DNA from: Siphonodentalium dalli
Lineage: Eukaryota; Mollusca; Scaphopoda; Gadilida; Siphonodentaliidae
DNA length: 64,000 nucleotides
NCBI GenBank assembly: GCA_032622095.1
Contig: CP136064.1
Location: forward strand, 185,236,209-185,300,208
Direction of reading: 5' to 3'
The notes beneath the pieces were generated by a model. That model did no database searches. It was not told the origin of the DNA and worked only from the letters and a program-made list of their open reading frames with translations. Made by a program: the position numbers and the translations under genes. Positions 52,311 through 64,000 of the stretch are shown in pieces (position 1 is the stretch's first letter; every line of letters starts with the position of its first letter).

Positions 52311-52875
52311 TACCTTACTCGTATTTAATTTCGCGCAGTACTATTTTTTCGCGCTCCCATCGGTGCGCGAATTTAAAACTGAGCGAAAAATAGTACAACT
52401 CCCAAGTTTAATCTAAACCACAGTCCATAGAAAATACAAAATGTTGCTGAGTTTACATATATTATGAACGGTTGAATAGACAAGTACGCCTGTATATGTA
52501 TGCATATATTTACATTCGGCTAACCACTATCAATATACCATTGCTCACAATTCAAACGACAACTCATGGTAACATAGACATTGTTGAAATGCTTGTATAA
52601 GAGATACTGATAGTCCAGGTCGCCACAAAATTACGATGTATGCAGTTATTATAGTTTATTGTCTACACGATGTAAATCCGCCGCCATGGTGTTTAATATA
52701 CACATATACTATCTCCAGCAATGACTGAGAAACTAAACTCTCATCAGCTTCAAGATATTACGAAAATATTTGTCAGTTTTGAATTCGCGCAGCTGCATGG
52801 TGTGCGAATTTAAAGTGAGCTAATTCAAAACTGAGCGAAAAATAGTACTGCGCGAATTTAAATACGAGTATGGTA
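52311..52875. mobile_element. 565-bp TIR element
   Basis: TACCTTACTCGTATTTAA and CGCGCAGTACTATTTTT are mirrored at the right end. Shorter inverted copies of CGCGAATTTAAA.CTGAGCGA occur inside both arms. Confidence 0.75.
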
Positions 52876-55845
52876 AAATAACTCGCACACGAGGTGTGTC
52901 TGCTTCATGGTAAACCTTTTATTTGCCATATAACATATCGTTTTGTTGAATTAACCTGCGACAAGACAAGTTTTTAAATACTCACTCTACCTCGGGTGAA
53001 AACGGGCCTGAAAATGTCAATCAATTTATATGCATTTAAGATAGATGCATTATGAATTCTGAATATTAATATAGCTCCCTGGATCAAGACGACCTTTACC
53101 GATATAGACGCACTTATTCTTTCGGCGTATATTCTCGTTCTGGTTCGTTGATTTTTTATTGGTCTGAAATATATATGGGTAAATCTTAAATTTCAGGCGC
53201 TTCCGTGCATGCTAATGTGGATAAGAGGTTCTATCTCCAGTGTAATCTGCCTGCAACCCGCCACGAAGCTGTCCAGTTCGGTGATTTGCGTTGCAGATGA
53301 ATATATCAGATATCCCCTGCTTTGCTGTTAAAAAATAGTCATCTCGGGCTTATGTACGTGTACTTGGTGGTTCATGCACCGTTCTGTATCCACCTTTCGG
53401 TACTTTCGGTAACGATCCCAGATATTGCCACGTTCCAAAATCCGTCGGGCGGATATCATATTATTTAATTTCGCAAGATACTGTCATAGAATGAAATCCA
53501 TGAACTAGATTGGGTCTACGATCTCATTCGTGCAATGGGTGGCAATTTTAGATATCTACCCCAAATTAAAAATTCCGGAGTATTGTGTTTGTTATAGACG
53601 ATCAACTGTTGTGGTGTGCAATATTGTCCAATACCACAATCTTCGCTCTTTATCGGGGTATAAATCTGAGTTCCATATATTTTAGAATATGGCTGTCATG
53701 ATATATACATTGCGAGGATTAGATTAGAGCATTAAACCTCGCATGTCATACATCAACATATTGTCGCGATATCAGAAAATGCATGTAAAGAATGCATTAA
53801 ACGATCGTATCATCACTATACCTTTTTCTATCGAGGTACATGATATATCATTTTGAAGACAGAATAATCACGGACATGTCAGATGATTAATCACACTCAG
53901 GGGTTTATGTGAATCCCCGGGCTCCACATGTACATGTAGTACGTCGTTTGAATGACAGTCAGTTATAGAAGAGAAACGGGACGGGACTCGGTCCATAAAC
54001 AGCATCATCCCAACCGATATCCCAAGCTGTTGTGGACCGAAAAGAATTGATCTATAACTGTAACACTGTGTGTATACATGTGTCCGGAAAATATCAGTCA
54101 GTATAGTGGGAAGGCAAAACTTTTATTTTTAAACAAGGTACGTTTAACAGCACACATCGTGTTCTTATTCCAGTTGACGGAGAGTCCCTGATATAAAGAC
54201 ACATGGCGGTTTCCGCTCCAAAGTACACCTAATAATATTCGCTGTTCGATTTTCCCCGGTATCGAAATAGGTCGATAAATACTTCCGCGGGCATTATAAT
54301 TATGTCACAGAAAGAAACAATGAAGTCTTTAAAAATATAGCGTTGAACACGATGTCATTTGGGTCCCAAAACAAACAAGAGCCATGCGCACAACATGAAA
54401 CAGAAAAGAGCGTCCCGTGTTTGTGTATTCCTGATATGGAAGAAATAAAGAGCGTTTGTTCAATTATGTGCGATAAATTGAAAACAGCTGGAAAATGACG
54501 GTGGCCATGACAGGTATTTGTCAAAGCCTTTATGAAGCCGGTATATTAATAGTAACTGTATTTGTCATCCTATTTTATACCTCTTTCCAAATTACGTAGA
54601 AAACAATTTGTAAGCTCGAATGAGCCATGTCCGTTTAACCATTTCGTCTCATGTAATCGACAGTAATCGCTTCCATTACTCGATGAAACTAACTGGTGTT
54701 ATGCATAGCCATGCCAATCATAGTTCAACTATAATTCGGCACATTGACTCGACATTATGATCTAATGAGGATTTATATACGGGGGGGGGGGGGACTGTTG
54801 ACTATATATCTAAACCTGTCCAATATAATGTTATTTACACTCAAACATGCAATCGCGTTGTAGAATATGATTATATGAATGCAGGACGTTGGTTGGTCGA
54901 AATTACGTCACATGACGTTACTTGCTTCCATGTTTGTGTATACGTAACTTGCACCGAGCCACGAGAATAGCGTTGTAAATGGACGCTTAATACTCTTTTA
55001 CTCTGCCAGAAGTTCCCTAAATAAAATGTTATTATTTCAAAGATGAAGACTTGTTTTGTAATAATTAGCATGTTATGTTTAATTCCTCAGCATTTTATTC
55101 ATATATCGGTAGGTAAGTCCAATCCACCCAATGATGAACATCATACAATACCATAATGCAGGAAATATGTTTATCTTTCAATTGATGAATACTCTATGTT
55201 GGCCCCGCTAGTATATGAGCCTATACATTTAAAACCATTTCAGTAGCATAATTTATCTTCAAACATGGATTTGGGAAAAAAATACATGGCATTGGAAAAA
55301 TCTGCTATCGGCGCTCAGACACCACCCACCCACCCGGACATTGTATACTGAAGTTTTTTAAGTTTTTCCTGCCCCCTCCCCGATCGTTGTTGCAATATCT
55401 TGAACTGTGGTCATATATACATCGTACGATACGAAACGATACGATACGAAATTGTTTGTTATCAATTAAGACGCCTTTTAGGGCAGATCAATTAAAAATA
55501 ATAAAAACATAGTCGAAAATAGAGATAACATGATTGTGTTTGATTGAATAATAAGTTTGTAATAACCAATCCTTCCTCCTTGCACAATGCGTGTGTGTGT
55601 GTTAATTATCTCAATAATTTCATTAAACTATCAAATGTAGGAATATGAAAAATATCCATTCGTTTATTGGATTTGTTAATTAAATTTATGCTATTAGTTA
55701 ATATATACATATACAAATTGTTATAATTTGGAATGTGTCTTGTTATAATCAAACTGTCACATACTCAATACACATACTCAAGTGACATCAAATATACCTA
55801 TATACTATCCATCTCTCTTGGATAAATTGGTAACAAATGATATAC
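52876..55845. other. Flank without recognised genes
   Basis: Isolated TAAAGAGCG motifs (53646 inverted, 54445) and a poly-G run (54781). No coding or repeat structure that I can support. Confidence 0.45.
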
Positions 55846-56282
55846 CATAGTAGTACCCGGGGGGGGGGGGGGGGTGATTTCAGGCACGTATGCTGATTTT
55901 TTCCTTTCGACCCTTGTATATGAATTTCTGTGCATACTATTTGTCATGGATGTTAACATTGACATGTAAATATAGGAACGAGTCATTTTGGGGTCATTCG
56001 GCCAAAAAGACATGGCTGCCAGCGGCCATCTTGGGTTTCAAAATTAAATCCATTAGCATGGGCTACAGGCTATACTGTTTGTCTGATCATCATGACATTT
56101 TTCATTTATTGTAATATTGACATTCTAATGTGTGTTAAGCCAAACTCATGCAAAAACAGTCAAAAAGACTTGCAGGAAAAACAAATTTGAGTTGCGGAAA
56201 AAATTGTTTGTTGGTCCCGTCGACCACTCATCCACCCCGGCATACGTGCCCGGACCCCCCCCCCCCCCCCCGGTAGTACTAT
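55846..56282. repeat. Foldback with poly-G/poly-C termini
   Basis: CATAGTAGTACCC plus ~15 G on the left faces ~16 C plus GGTAGTACTATG on the right. Confidence 0.6.
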
Positions 56283-57109
56283 GAAAATTGTTAATGGTTA
56301 GTCTGATTGAGTTGAGATGTTATATGTTCTATTGGTAAGAAGGTACGAATGTGGTCTGGATCTAGCCAGGTGACCCCCCAGTGTGGTTGGTGATTTCTTG
56401 GACGGCGAACGAATTATCTTTACGTTTTCGGCGATCTACGCGTGCATCGATACTCTTCACATACCAGACGGAGTCGTCTGCGGTTTTAATTGTGTGAGTT
56501 CAGGGTCAGTGAGCATCTGGATCATTGCCAGATGAATCAGCGCAATGTTATTTCCGATTGAACAAGATATGCATAATACGGCTTGTATGACTTACAAATT
56601 AGTTTAAGATTCAAGTATGATTATACTCTATATGATACATTAAAGCCAAGTTGCAAAATTTCAAAACGGGCGTAGAAATGCGATGGGGATTGTGGAGGGA
56701 TATTTATATACAGCATGTTTTGTGACCGGTGCTGGCTAGTGACTCACCGTTCATTTGGAGTTGTTCGTCTAACCCACCCCAGGCTATACCCTGGTCAATG
56801 ACTGGGGATGAAAGTGGGACTTTCTCCTCTTCCATGTCTATCTGGAACATCCTTAGTTACGCCCCTGTTCTCTTGGTGTCCACCAGTGCGTGATTATCGG
56901 ACCTACAAATATATAAAGATCACGAACGTCATTCCTTCCATTGTGACGTCCCAAACATCTCAACACGACGTCATGTTGGTTGCGTTTCTGGATTGTATTA
57001 ACGGGTTCAAGTGATATAGTACTGGCCCCACCATTGACCCCCGTAGGATTTTCATGTGGAGAACTGATTATATGTGCACTTCAATCAGTAGGTTATATGC
57101 TTTCAAAAA
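56283..57109. other. Flank without recognised content
   Basis: No gene or clear repeat seen. Confidence 0.4.
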
Positions 57110-57303
57110 AAATTGGGTAGACATCACACAAAGTCCTGCGGTTGCCATGGCAACGGCTTAAATATACATGCCAAATATTGAGGTTTCAACAACCGGAATG
57201 CTTGCATTTAACAACTTATCTCGCGTTGGATTTGTTAAAACTGCCTGCACATATCTATGTTTGCTATATAAACATACCTAACTTGTCGGGAAATGCTAGG
57301 TAC
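57110..57303 (+). repeat. ~194-bp repeat, inverted copy at 63235-63433
   Basis: TTGGGTAGACATCACACAAA, GGTTGCCATGGCAACGGC, AATATTGAGGTTTCAACAAC and GTCGGGAAATGCTAGGTACA match 63235-63433 inverted at high identity. They may be ends of one ~6.3-kb element or two independent copies. Confidence 0.75.
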
Positions 57304-57892
57304 AATTTCTGAAGTTGTTATATTACAATCCTACCCCAACAGCGTGAATAACCGTGACATTTGTGTCCTCAAGAACAAAAACACATTGGAGGGGGGGGGG
57401 CAGTCTTCGATTTTTTATTGGTTATGGCACAGTATGGTGTGGGCGGCTGTTTCCTAAGTGTTGCAAGTGACACGTTAACGGCTACTCTTTTGTTGGCGAT
57501 CAGTAGACACAAAACAATAAACAAATGTGTTCGTTACAACTTGTTCTATCTAGTTACTTAACCCACAACAGCGGTTCTGGGGTTAGGACGAAACGTTAAT
57601 TGCGAACGGACGTACGGATAGATAGACAGATCTCATAATATGTCTATATAAACATACATGTAAACACACCAACTTTTGTCTTTTCGGGTAAAGCATCTTG
57701 GGGAATACCACAAACAAAGTGGTGAAACTCGCGTCGAGAGACATGTCCTTTGGCAGATTTGTTTAAACGCAGAATAAGAATGGATTAGTAGTAGGAGTAG
57801 AGGCAATTTGAGCCTCACTGCCACATATTCACGATCACCTATATTGACTGGCTAATGTAGCTTTTTACCGATCCATCAGGAAGATGAAACAC

Positions 57893-58755
57893 TTTGAATG
57901 AGTAACTCGACACGACAAACACAAAGGGCGCTTACTACCTCCAAGACACACCTGTCGTGTTGTGATGTTGTAGATCGCTCATATGAGGTTGATGGCCTTT
58001 TGTTGTCGCCCGATTATCGTGAAAGGTCAGATTTGGAGAGTGGTCCAAAATTAACCTTTAGTTTATCAAACAACGTTCTATTGAAATTAAATTTATATGG
58101 GAAATACCATAATGCCTATCGAAGCTCTCCAGGTCTACCTTGATAATGACTTTGCTTAGAATAAACTAGAACAATAAACCGTTAAATTTGCGAAACACAA
58201 TGACAATTAAATTTTCTAGAAGGATGTAGCCTTTATGTCTTTTGCAAAGAAACTGTCTGATATTGACAACTTTTACACACTAATTGGTTCATTATGATAA
58301 CATCCGATCCAAGACTAACAACTCGCAAACTCTAAAAAAAAACGTTGAATGAGTTACTAAACACGACAAGCACAAAGGGCGTTTACTGTCCAAGACATAC
58401 CTGTTGTTTTGTGATGTTGTATATGTCTCTTATGAGACTGGTGCCCTTTTTGTCGCTGGATTATCGTGAGAGATCAGAATTGGAGAGGGGTCCACAATTA
58501 GCCATTGGTTTATCAAACAACGTTCTATTGACATTAACGTTCTATAGGAAATGCCATAGTACTCATAGCAGCTCTCCAAATCTACTTGGAAAATTGCTTT
58601 GTCTGGAATAGACTAGAAGATTAAAAGGTGAAATTTGCGCACAATGGCATTCAAATTTCGAGAAGGATGTAGGCTTACGTCTTTTGCAAAGAAACTGGCT
58701 AATATTGACCACTTTTACAAACTAATTGGTTGATCGTTCTAACGTCCGAACCAGT
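57893..58755. repeat. Tandem duplication of a ~415-bp unit
   Basis: Copy 1 is ~57893-58312 and copy 2 ~58346-58755. Blocks TTTATCAAACAACGTTCTAT, TCTTTTGCAAAGAAACTG and CTAATTGGTT are shared. Both copies keep a short frame with DYRERS[DE]LE.GP.L and SNNVLL.L. Confidence 0.75.
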
Positions 58756-59110
58756 TATTCATGAACTCTAACACATTTGACGAATATGGCATTTCATGAG
58801 CATCCATGTATGCATTTCCAATGGCCTAGCGTCCAATTAGAACATTAACATAAAACGGATTTAGTGGTAAGCTAATATATATGTCGGAAGTGATTTCAAT
58901 GTTCATTAAATATTATGATTATGTATATATATCCACAGGTTTATAATTATGATGACTAGTACACTTGCTTGAATACATAATGCTATCATGAGAATGCATA
59001 TCGATGAGCATGCCAAGCACACTTAGTTGTCATCGATAACAACATCCAGTAAATTCGCCTCTTATCGTATTATCAAGACCTCATGTGAACGAGAAAGTTA
59101 CCTATGAATA

Positions 59111-59429
59111 ACAAACCACCGGGTCGTGCAAAGCATCCTTCTTTTCCGAACGGGGAACCATAGACTCTCAATAGAATATGGCACGTGGACCAATGCCCCA
59201 TATTCGGATAGATTATGTGCCCTCTGCAACTCAGAAATATGCGACGAGTATCATGTAATCCTTAAATGTATTGAACCCCAAGACATACGCGTACAATACC
59301 TGGGGCCATAATATTATCGGAAACCAAACGCTAACAAGTTAGCAGCACTATTCAATAACCACAACAGAATAATTACCAAGAATCTCTCAGTTTTTATAAA
59401 AAAGGTCATTGATATATTTCGGAACTCTT
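59111..59429 (+). pseudogene. LINE reverse-transcriptase ORF tail (non-LTR retrotransposon)
   Basis: The frame reads LLFRTGNHRLSIEYGTWTN, then RLCALCNSEICDEYHVILKC, a stop (TAA ~59309), then YYRKPNANKLAALFNNHN and VFIKKVIDIFRNS. FRTGNH.L.IE.G.W and the C..C....DEYH...C zinc knuckle are typical of the C-terminal end of non-LTR retrotransposon polyproteins. The stop and the missing 5' part show a 5'-truncated, dead copy. Confidence 0.75.
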
Positions 59430-60240
59430 GAGGCTATATTTTCGGACAAACAAGTAACCCCCCTTCAAAATATACCGTTATAATATACTTGTTTCTTACA
59501 CATGTACCAACATTTTATGAAGAAGGACCCCAACACCAATACAATAGTTTATGGCTGCAGATACGCTTATTTTATAAGCAAAACAAGTAATACAATCTGA
59601 TTCCTCTTGAGGCTTAATCACTTAAACCATTCAAAATCCATATCCATTGACCGAACACGCAACCATTATGCCGAAATTAATAACAATAACCCTATATATC
59701 TATCAGACAAAATATAAATATAAAAGAAGCATCTTTCCCTTCCCGCGCTCTCTCTCCATTCTCCATCTATATACCTTTTCTTTCACTCTATATTATCTCT
59801 CTCTACGTCTGTCTCACATATAATGTTTGTGTTCTATTGAAATAGTGTTCAACTATCCTTTCCCAGTGTTCAGTCAGTCGAATCTTTCAAAGCAATCAAA
59901 CAGAAACAAAAGGTCCATTGCCTATTTAAAAAAAACTTAGTGTCGTTATCGCGATATATAACTTGAACAAACGTCGACCGATTTGATGCATAGTTGATAA
60001 ACGGATTTTTCATAGCAACATCTCGGTCGTTCTCGCAAAACGGATGTTTTATCTGAGATATGGATTTTAAATTTAGTACTTGATTAATCCCAGGGCGACA
60101 ACTTTAAAGCATTTCAACTCAACTGATCCCTGTTCTACGACAATATCTGGAAATAAATAAAAACATCGATGCTCAACTGTTGTTAAATATATATTATTAT
60201 TATTATTGGCGTACATGCGTCCTATTACCATACTGTTGGG
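59430..60240. other. Flank without recognised content
   Basis: CT-rich stretch near 59745-59815; otherwise nothing supported. Confidence 0.4.
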
Positions 60241-61146
60241 GATAGCATTTTGAATCTACCCATATATAAAATTTATATGTTCTTACAAGTATATGACCCA
60301 ATCAAAATAGATGCACATCGAACAGTTTTTATGAGGTTTCTGGTCATTAGCAATACATAATGGATATAGTATGACAAACAACATGTGATTCACCAAAACG
60401 GTTGCCATGCCAACGGTGTACGTTATTCGGATCATATCCAAAATGATATATAATGGTGTGATATACATGTGTGCCAACTGCGATGCTTTTATCATAACAT
60501 TGACGATTGTGTCCTCTTTCCACCCAACTAATGGTGTGGCCATTGTCTATTATATCGGGAAGAGCAATTTCTAATTTTGAGGGTCGCCAATTGGCCTGGT
60601 CACTTATTTCGTAAAATCTCTCACACAAGTAACAATCAGCCTATGGATAAGATATGTATCTCAAAATAAAGGCTATGATCTCCAGAATGTAACAAATATC
60701 AATATGATGCAATAAATTGAGAAAGGTTCCTCATAAAGACAAATAATAGCACATGAAGTGATAAAACACTTGACCTTTCATAGTCACCTTGACTCTTGAG
60801 ATCAGTGCTGGAGGTTCGTCTTGGAGAATGTATGCATGCAAGTATTATTATATAACCATATCGACCAACAAGTCCACCGTTGTCACTAAAATAATTCACA
60901 TATGATCATTTTCCAGAATTCTCAGAAACCACATATTGTTGCTATGGTAACGCCATTTTCGAGGCTACTAATCGATAAGAAGCTTATCAACAATGGTGTC
61001 CAATGTCTCCAGTATATGGGATTTACGATTAACTACATTGCACAAAATCCCCAATTTTGTTTACGAAACCCATTTTTTGTATACAAATGACAGGCTACTA
61101 TGAAGAAAGTTGGAGTGTGACATGGACCGATCTTCCTGGAGCATCC

Positions 61147-61459
61147 GGAGCCTCGGTGGCTCAATCGGTTAGGGGTACAACTCCAAGCCGTTTCGCCATC
61201 CAGCGCTGGCGATAAGGGTTCAAATCCTCATGTTTCCGTCGTGGACTTTGTAGCTCGAAATCGTTATCTGGTGGAGTTACCAGTTACTCGCCGATGGCCG
61301 GTGGTTTGCCGCACATGGTTGACGAGTTTATCAGCCATTGAAATCACTGTTAGATTAGTCGCAAGTGTGCGGATTTCCTCCACCACTAAAACTGGCAATG
61401 TCGTGATATGGCCTTAGTTGCTAAAGCGACAATAAACCCCAATCAATCAATCAATCAAT
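61147..61459 (+). mobile_element. Full-length tRNA-derived SINE with 12-bp TSD
   Basis: CCTGGAGCATCC at 61135-61146 and 61460-61471 is a perfect target-site duplication. The head has a pol III A box (TGGCTCAATCGG) and B box (GGTTCAAATCC). The body contains CCTCCACCACTAAAACTGGC, similar to META-type SINE cores of protostomes (from memory). The tail is (AATC)n. Confidence 0.85.
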
Positions 61460-61587
61460 CCTGGAGCATCCAAAGGTTGCCAAGAACTATTGCGATGTGG
61501 TTGCAAGAATGGATGCAAAAACAATTGCAAATTCTCGAGGGCATCATTACGCTGTACTGTTCTATGCTCTATGCTCTATTGCAAATA

Positions 61588-61743
61588 CAGTAATGCCCTA
61601 AGTAATCGACCCCTTAACCACATCAGAATTATGGGTAATTTTCAGGATTTAGTCGGAAATAAATATCCATATTTCCGACTAAATCCTGGAAGATACCCAT
61701 AATTCTGCTGTGGTTAGGATGTCGATTACTCAAGGCATTACTG
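61588..61743. mobile_element. 156-bp foldback MITE, copy 2
   Basis: CAGTAATGCCCTAAGTAATC...GATTACTCAAGGCATTACTG, with a symmetric centre ATATCCATAT. Same family as 4354-4513. Confidence 0.8.
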
Positions 61744-63234
61744 CAAGTGTTGCCAAAAGTGACATGTATGCAAGTTTTTCCAACTCTTTAGGGTGCGTTC
61801 ACACAACTAGCAGAATTGACTGGCGATTTGTCATGAATTATTCATACTTGACTATCCATTGCACATTATTGAATGCCACTTATCGCAGAATGAGTGTCTT
61901 CGACTGTTTTATCCTATATTGGAGCGGCGAAACGCCACGAGTTATTGCATGATTGATTCTCATAATATATTAGAATCAAATTTTTTAGCACACTTAAGTT
62001 GTATAACAACTATATAGGCAATTACATATATCTCACGATATTGCTATTGCAAATGTAAACAATTCATATCATACCTTGTCGCACATAATTCGCACCTACG
62101 CTCGTAATAAAAACATTTGCTTACCTCTATTTTGAAGAATTATAGTTAATATCATAAATATGTAAACTTTGCGGTACTTGTATGTTCCGCATATAATACC
62201 ACAATGATTAGCAGCTTGTCAAATTGTGAGTAAGTGTTATTATAGCTGCACAAAGGTAATCGGGTAGCTCCATAGCAACGGTTGCCAAGCAGTTTTGTAC
62301 CAGACCAATATTGTCCACACACACTCGCTAAAATGATATGATATAAAGTTAACGCGGAAGATTGTCATAATCAACTTTCAGATAGTTTTATATCATAGAA
62401 ATGCTTCTCGTGTCATTGTAACCATCAATTATAGTAATCAAAACAAACAACCCATTTTTTTTTTTTTGCATTATATTTACGCTATTCCATCATCTTCTGG
62501 CCTATAATTTTTGTTTTGCAATCCTTAGAATTGTTATATATATACAGAGTGAATTATCAGTTTATATTTTCTTGTCAAAGTACATTTTATAATAAAAAAT
62601 GTACACACATCTCAATAAAATGTCGATACACGCAGCCAATAATAGGGACTTTCAAACAAATGGCGGCCATTTTATCCGCCATTTTGATTCTACCCAACTA
62701 TAACGGACACATGAGTCAATTAATATATAGCTTGATCCCTTTTCAGTACAAATAGGTATATAAAACATTGTTTTTCGATTAGAAACTGAGTCATAACGAT
62801 GCATACTTGTTGGGATTGAGAGAAAAACAAGATTTGTTGTCAAAACGGTTGCCATGGCAACCATGGGCATTCTCCAGCTTGGCATGATATCAAAAATGTG
62901 TTATTTTGATATGTAGTACAAGCGTGTCAAGTTTGGTGCTTTTACCATAAAATGCACGATTGTGTCATCTATCCGCCCCACTAAAAGGCATATGGCGAGA
63001 TTCCAGTTTAGATGTCATGACGTCGATGACATCATAGTGGCGTCACATCCCACATTTTGGCCCTTTACTTGATATGTGATATTGTGGTCTCTTCTAAATA
63101 TATGTTATATTCAACATATGGGGGGGGGGACTCGTTTATTCCTGCAATGGCTATAGGGCAGACATTGACTATAAGCCCATTCTCAATGATATTTGATCGT
63201 TACCATAGCAACGGAGATATATATGGCCAGCCAA

Positions 63235-63433
63235 CTTGTACCTAGCATTTCCCGATAAGTTAGATATGTTTATATAGCAAATATAGATATGTGCAGGCAG
63301 TTATAACAAATACAACGCGAGATAAGTGGTTAAATGCAAGCATTCCAGTTGTTGAAACCTCAATATTTGGCATGTATATTTAAGCCGTTGCCATGGCAAC
63401 CGCAGGACTTTGTGTGATGTCTACCCAACTGTC
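63235..63433 (-). repeat. Inverted partner of 57110-57303
   Basis: TTGTACCTAGCATTTCCCGA ... GGTTGCCATGGCAAC-type site ... GTGTGATGTCTACCCAA, in opposite orientation to 57110-57303. Confidence 0.75.
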
Positions 63434-64000
63434 TTCGATCAAGTTTTATTAACATGCTTTTAATTGCCTAATTTCCTGGTAAACAGCATGGCGTTCCCCA
63501 ACAAGGATTGTGGACCTGATATTTATAGATATTACTTGGTTTGTTTGATATTAGGCCCGATATTAGCCCGAGATATTAAACCTCAGCCTGAGACCGCCTC
63601 CTTAGTAACAGTGTAATATCAACAACTCTTTCAAAATGAGTGACGTCACAAAATCTAGTTCTACACATTATTTAACACAATCGGAACTCACTTGGTCCGA
63701 ATTTGTCGCCTAATTCGAATATGAAATGTCCGATTTCGTCGAGCGTGTCCCGAATGTATTTAACAGTGAGATAAAACTACGGCATGTCGTAAAACCATAT
63801 TACTCATTTAGAATTTCATATTGTACTGTCGTACACAAAACCATTGGAACTAATCAATGAGGCATTCTTAGAGTTACTCCCCATTATACAGAAATCTGGT
63901 TCTCGTTATTATTATAGTTATATTATTTATTATTTATTGGTATATTTTCTTCTTTATTCTACTATTTACAAATTTGATGTTCCGACGTGGAGCTTTCGTT
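63434..64000. other. Distal end of the window
   Basis: AT-rich. A short minus-strand frame at ~63692-63773 is discussed among the rejected items. Nothing else is supported. Confidence 0.4.

Larger units (their letters stand above)
60240..63060. repeat. Repeat tract with GTTGCCATGGCAAC-type motifs
   Basis: Related blocks around 60280-60450, 60900-61000, 62220-62300 and 62790-63000 carry CAAAACGGTTGCCATG.CAAC or halves of it, with similar flanks. The element type is unknown. Confidence 0.5.

Noticed and set aside
60283-60628. Two overlapping minus-strand frames of 86-93 codons
   Set aside because: They lie in the GTTGCCATG-bearing repeat tract, and neither shows a family signature.
61148-61232. 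tRNA gene
   Set aside because: A and B boxes are present, but the segment is the head of a SINE with tail and target-site duplication, and no convincing full cloverleaf is seen.
63692-63773. Minus-strand exon-like frame (KYIRDTLDEIGHFIFELGD) with a GTGAGT donor
   Set aside because: No clear acceptor, no family recognised and no match to SLC4 N-termini; could be a repeat-derived frame.

Overview
The window looks like intron-rich, AT-rich, repeat-laden animal genomic DNA. An SLC4 gene with GT-AG introns, a tRNA-derived SINE, a LINE fragment, many short terminal-inverted-repeat (TIR) elements and GGAC-rich dispersed repeats together suggest a lophotrochozoan, most likely a bivalve mollusc. The organism is an inference; nothing in the sequence names it.

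The one clear host gene lies on the minus strand. Nineteen phase-compatible exons between about 49117 and 1186 encode at least ~1,040 residues of a Na+-coupled bicarbonate transporter (SLC4, NBC/NDCBE type). They run from a basic N-terminal segment, through the cytoplasmic domain, to the ~14-segment membrane domain and C-terminal tail. The first coding exon(s) were not found, and the last exon is tentative. One intron (26667-48291) is 21.6 kb and is packed with mobile DNA.

The giant intron holds a nested structure. A 13.4-kb element with inverted ends (30122-43531) carries a multi-exon, frameshifted transposase-like gene at 38354-42306. Inserted into it is a 4.8-kb element (32991-37786) with ~250-bp TIRs beginning 5'-AG and a perfect 6-bp target-site duplication, the signature of a Polinton/Maverick. 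Its only long intact ORF is a 567-residue protein that joins zinc fingers to an A32-like (FtsK/HerA) packaging ATPase. It also has a 290-bp CGG-rich palindrome and a duplicated ~190-bp module. Further along the same intron are a TIR element built from mirrored arrays of a 14-bp GTTTAAAC-centred palindrome (44501-45325) and a TTAA-flanked element (47031-47556) whose inverted sister copy is at 22198-22728.

The smaller introns carry several TTAA-flanked (piggyBac-like) non-autonomous elements, a recurring ~69-bp palindromic cassette shared by different TIR families, microsatellites, ~135-190-bp tandem repeats and long hairpins. The 49-64 kb flank (upstream region or first intron) holds a Crypton/KIAA1958-like recombinase remnant beside a palindrome and array that share a motif, two more TIR elements, a tandem duplication, a LINE tail, a complete SINE with target-site duplication, and repeats carrying RFX-type X-box palindromes.
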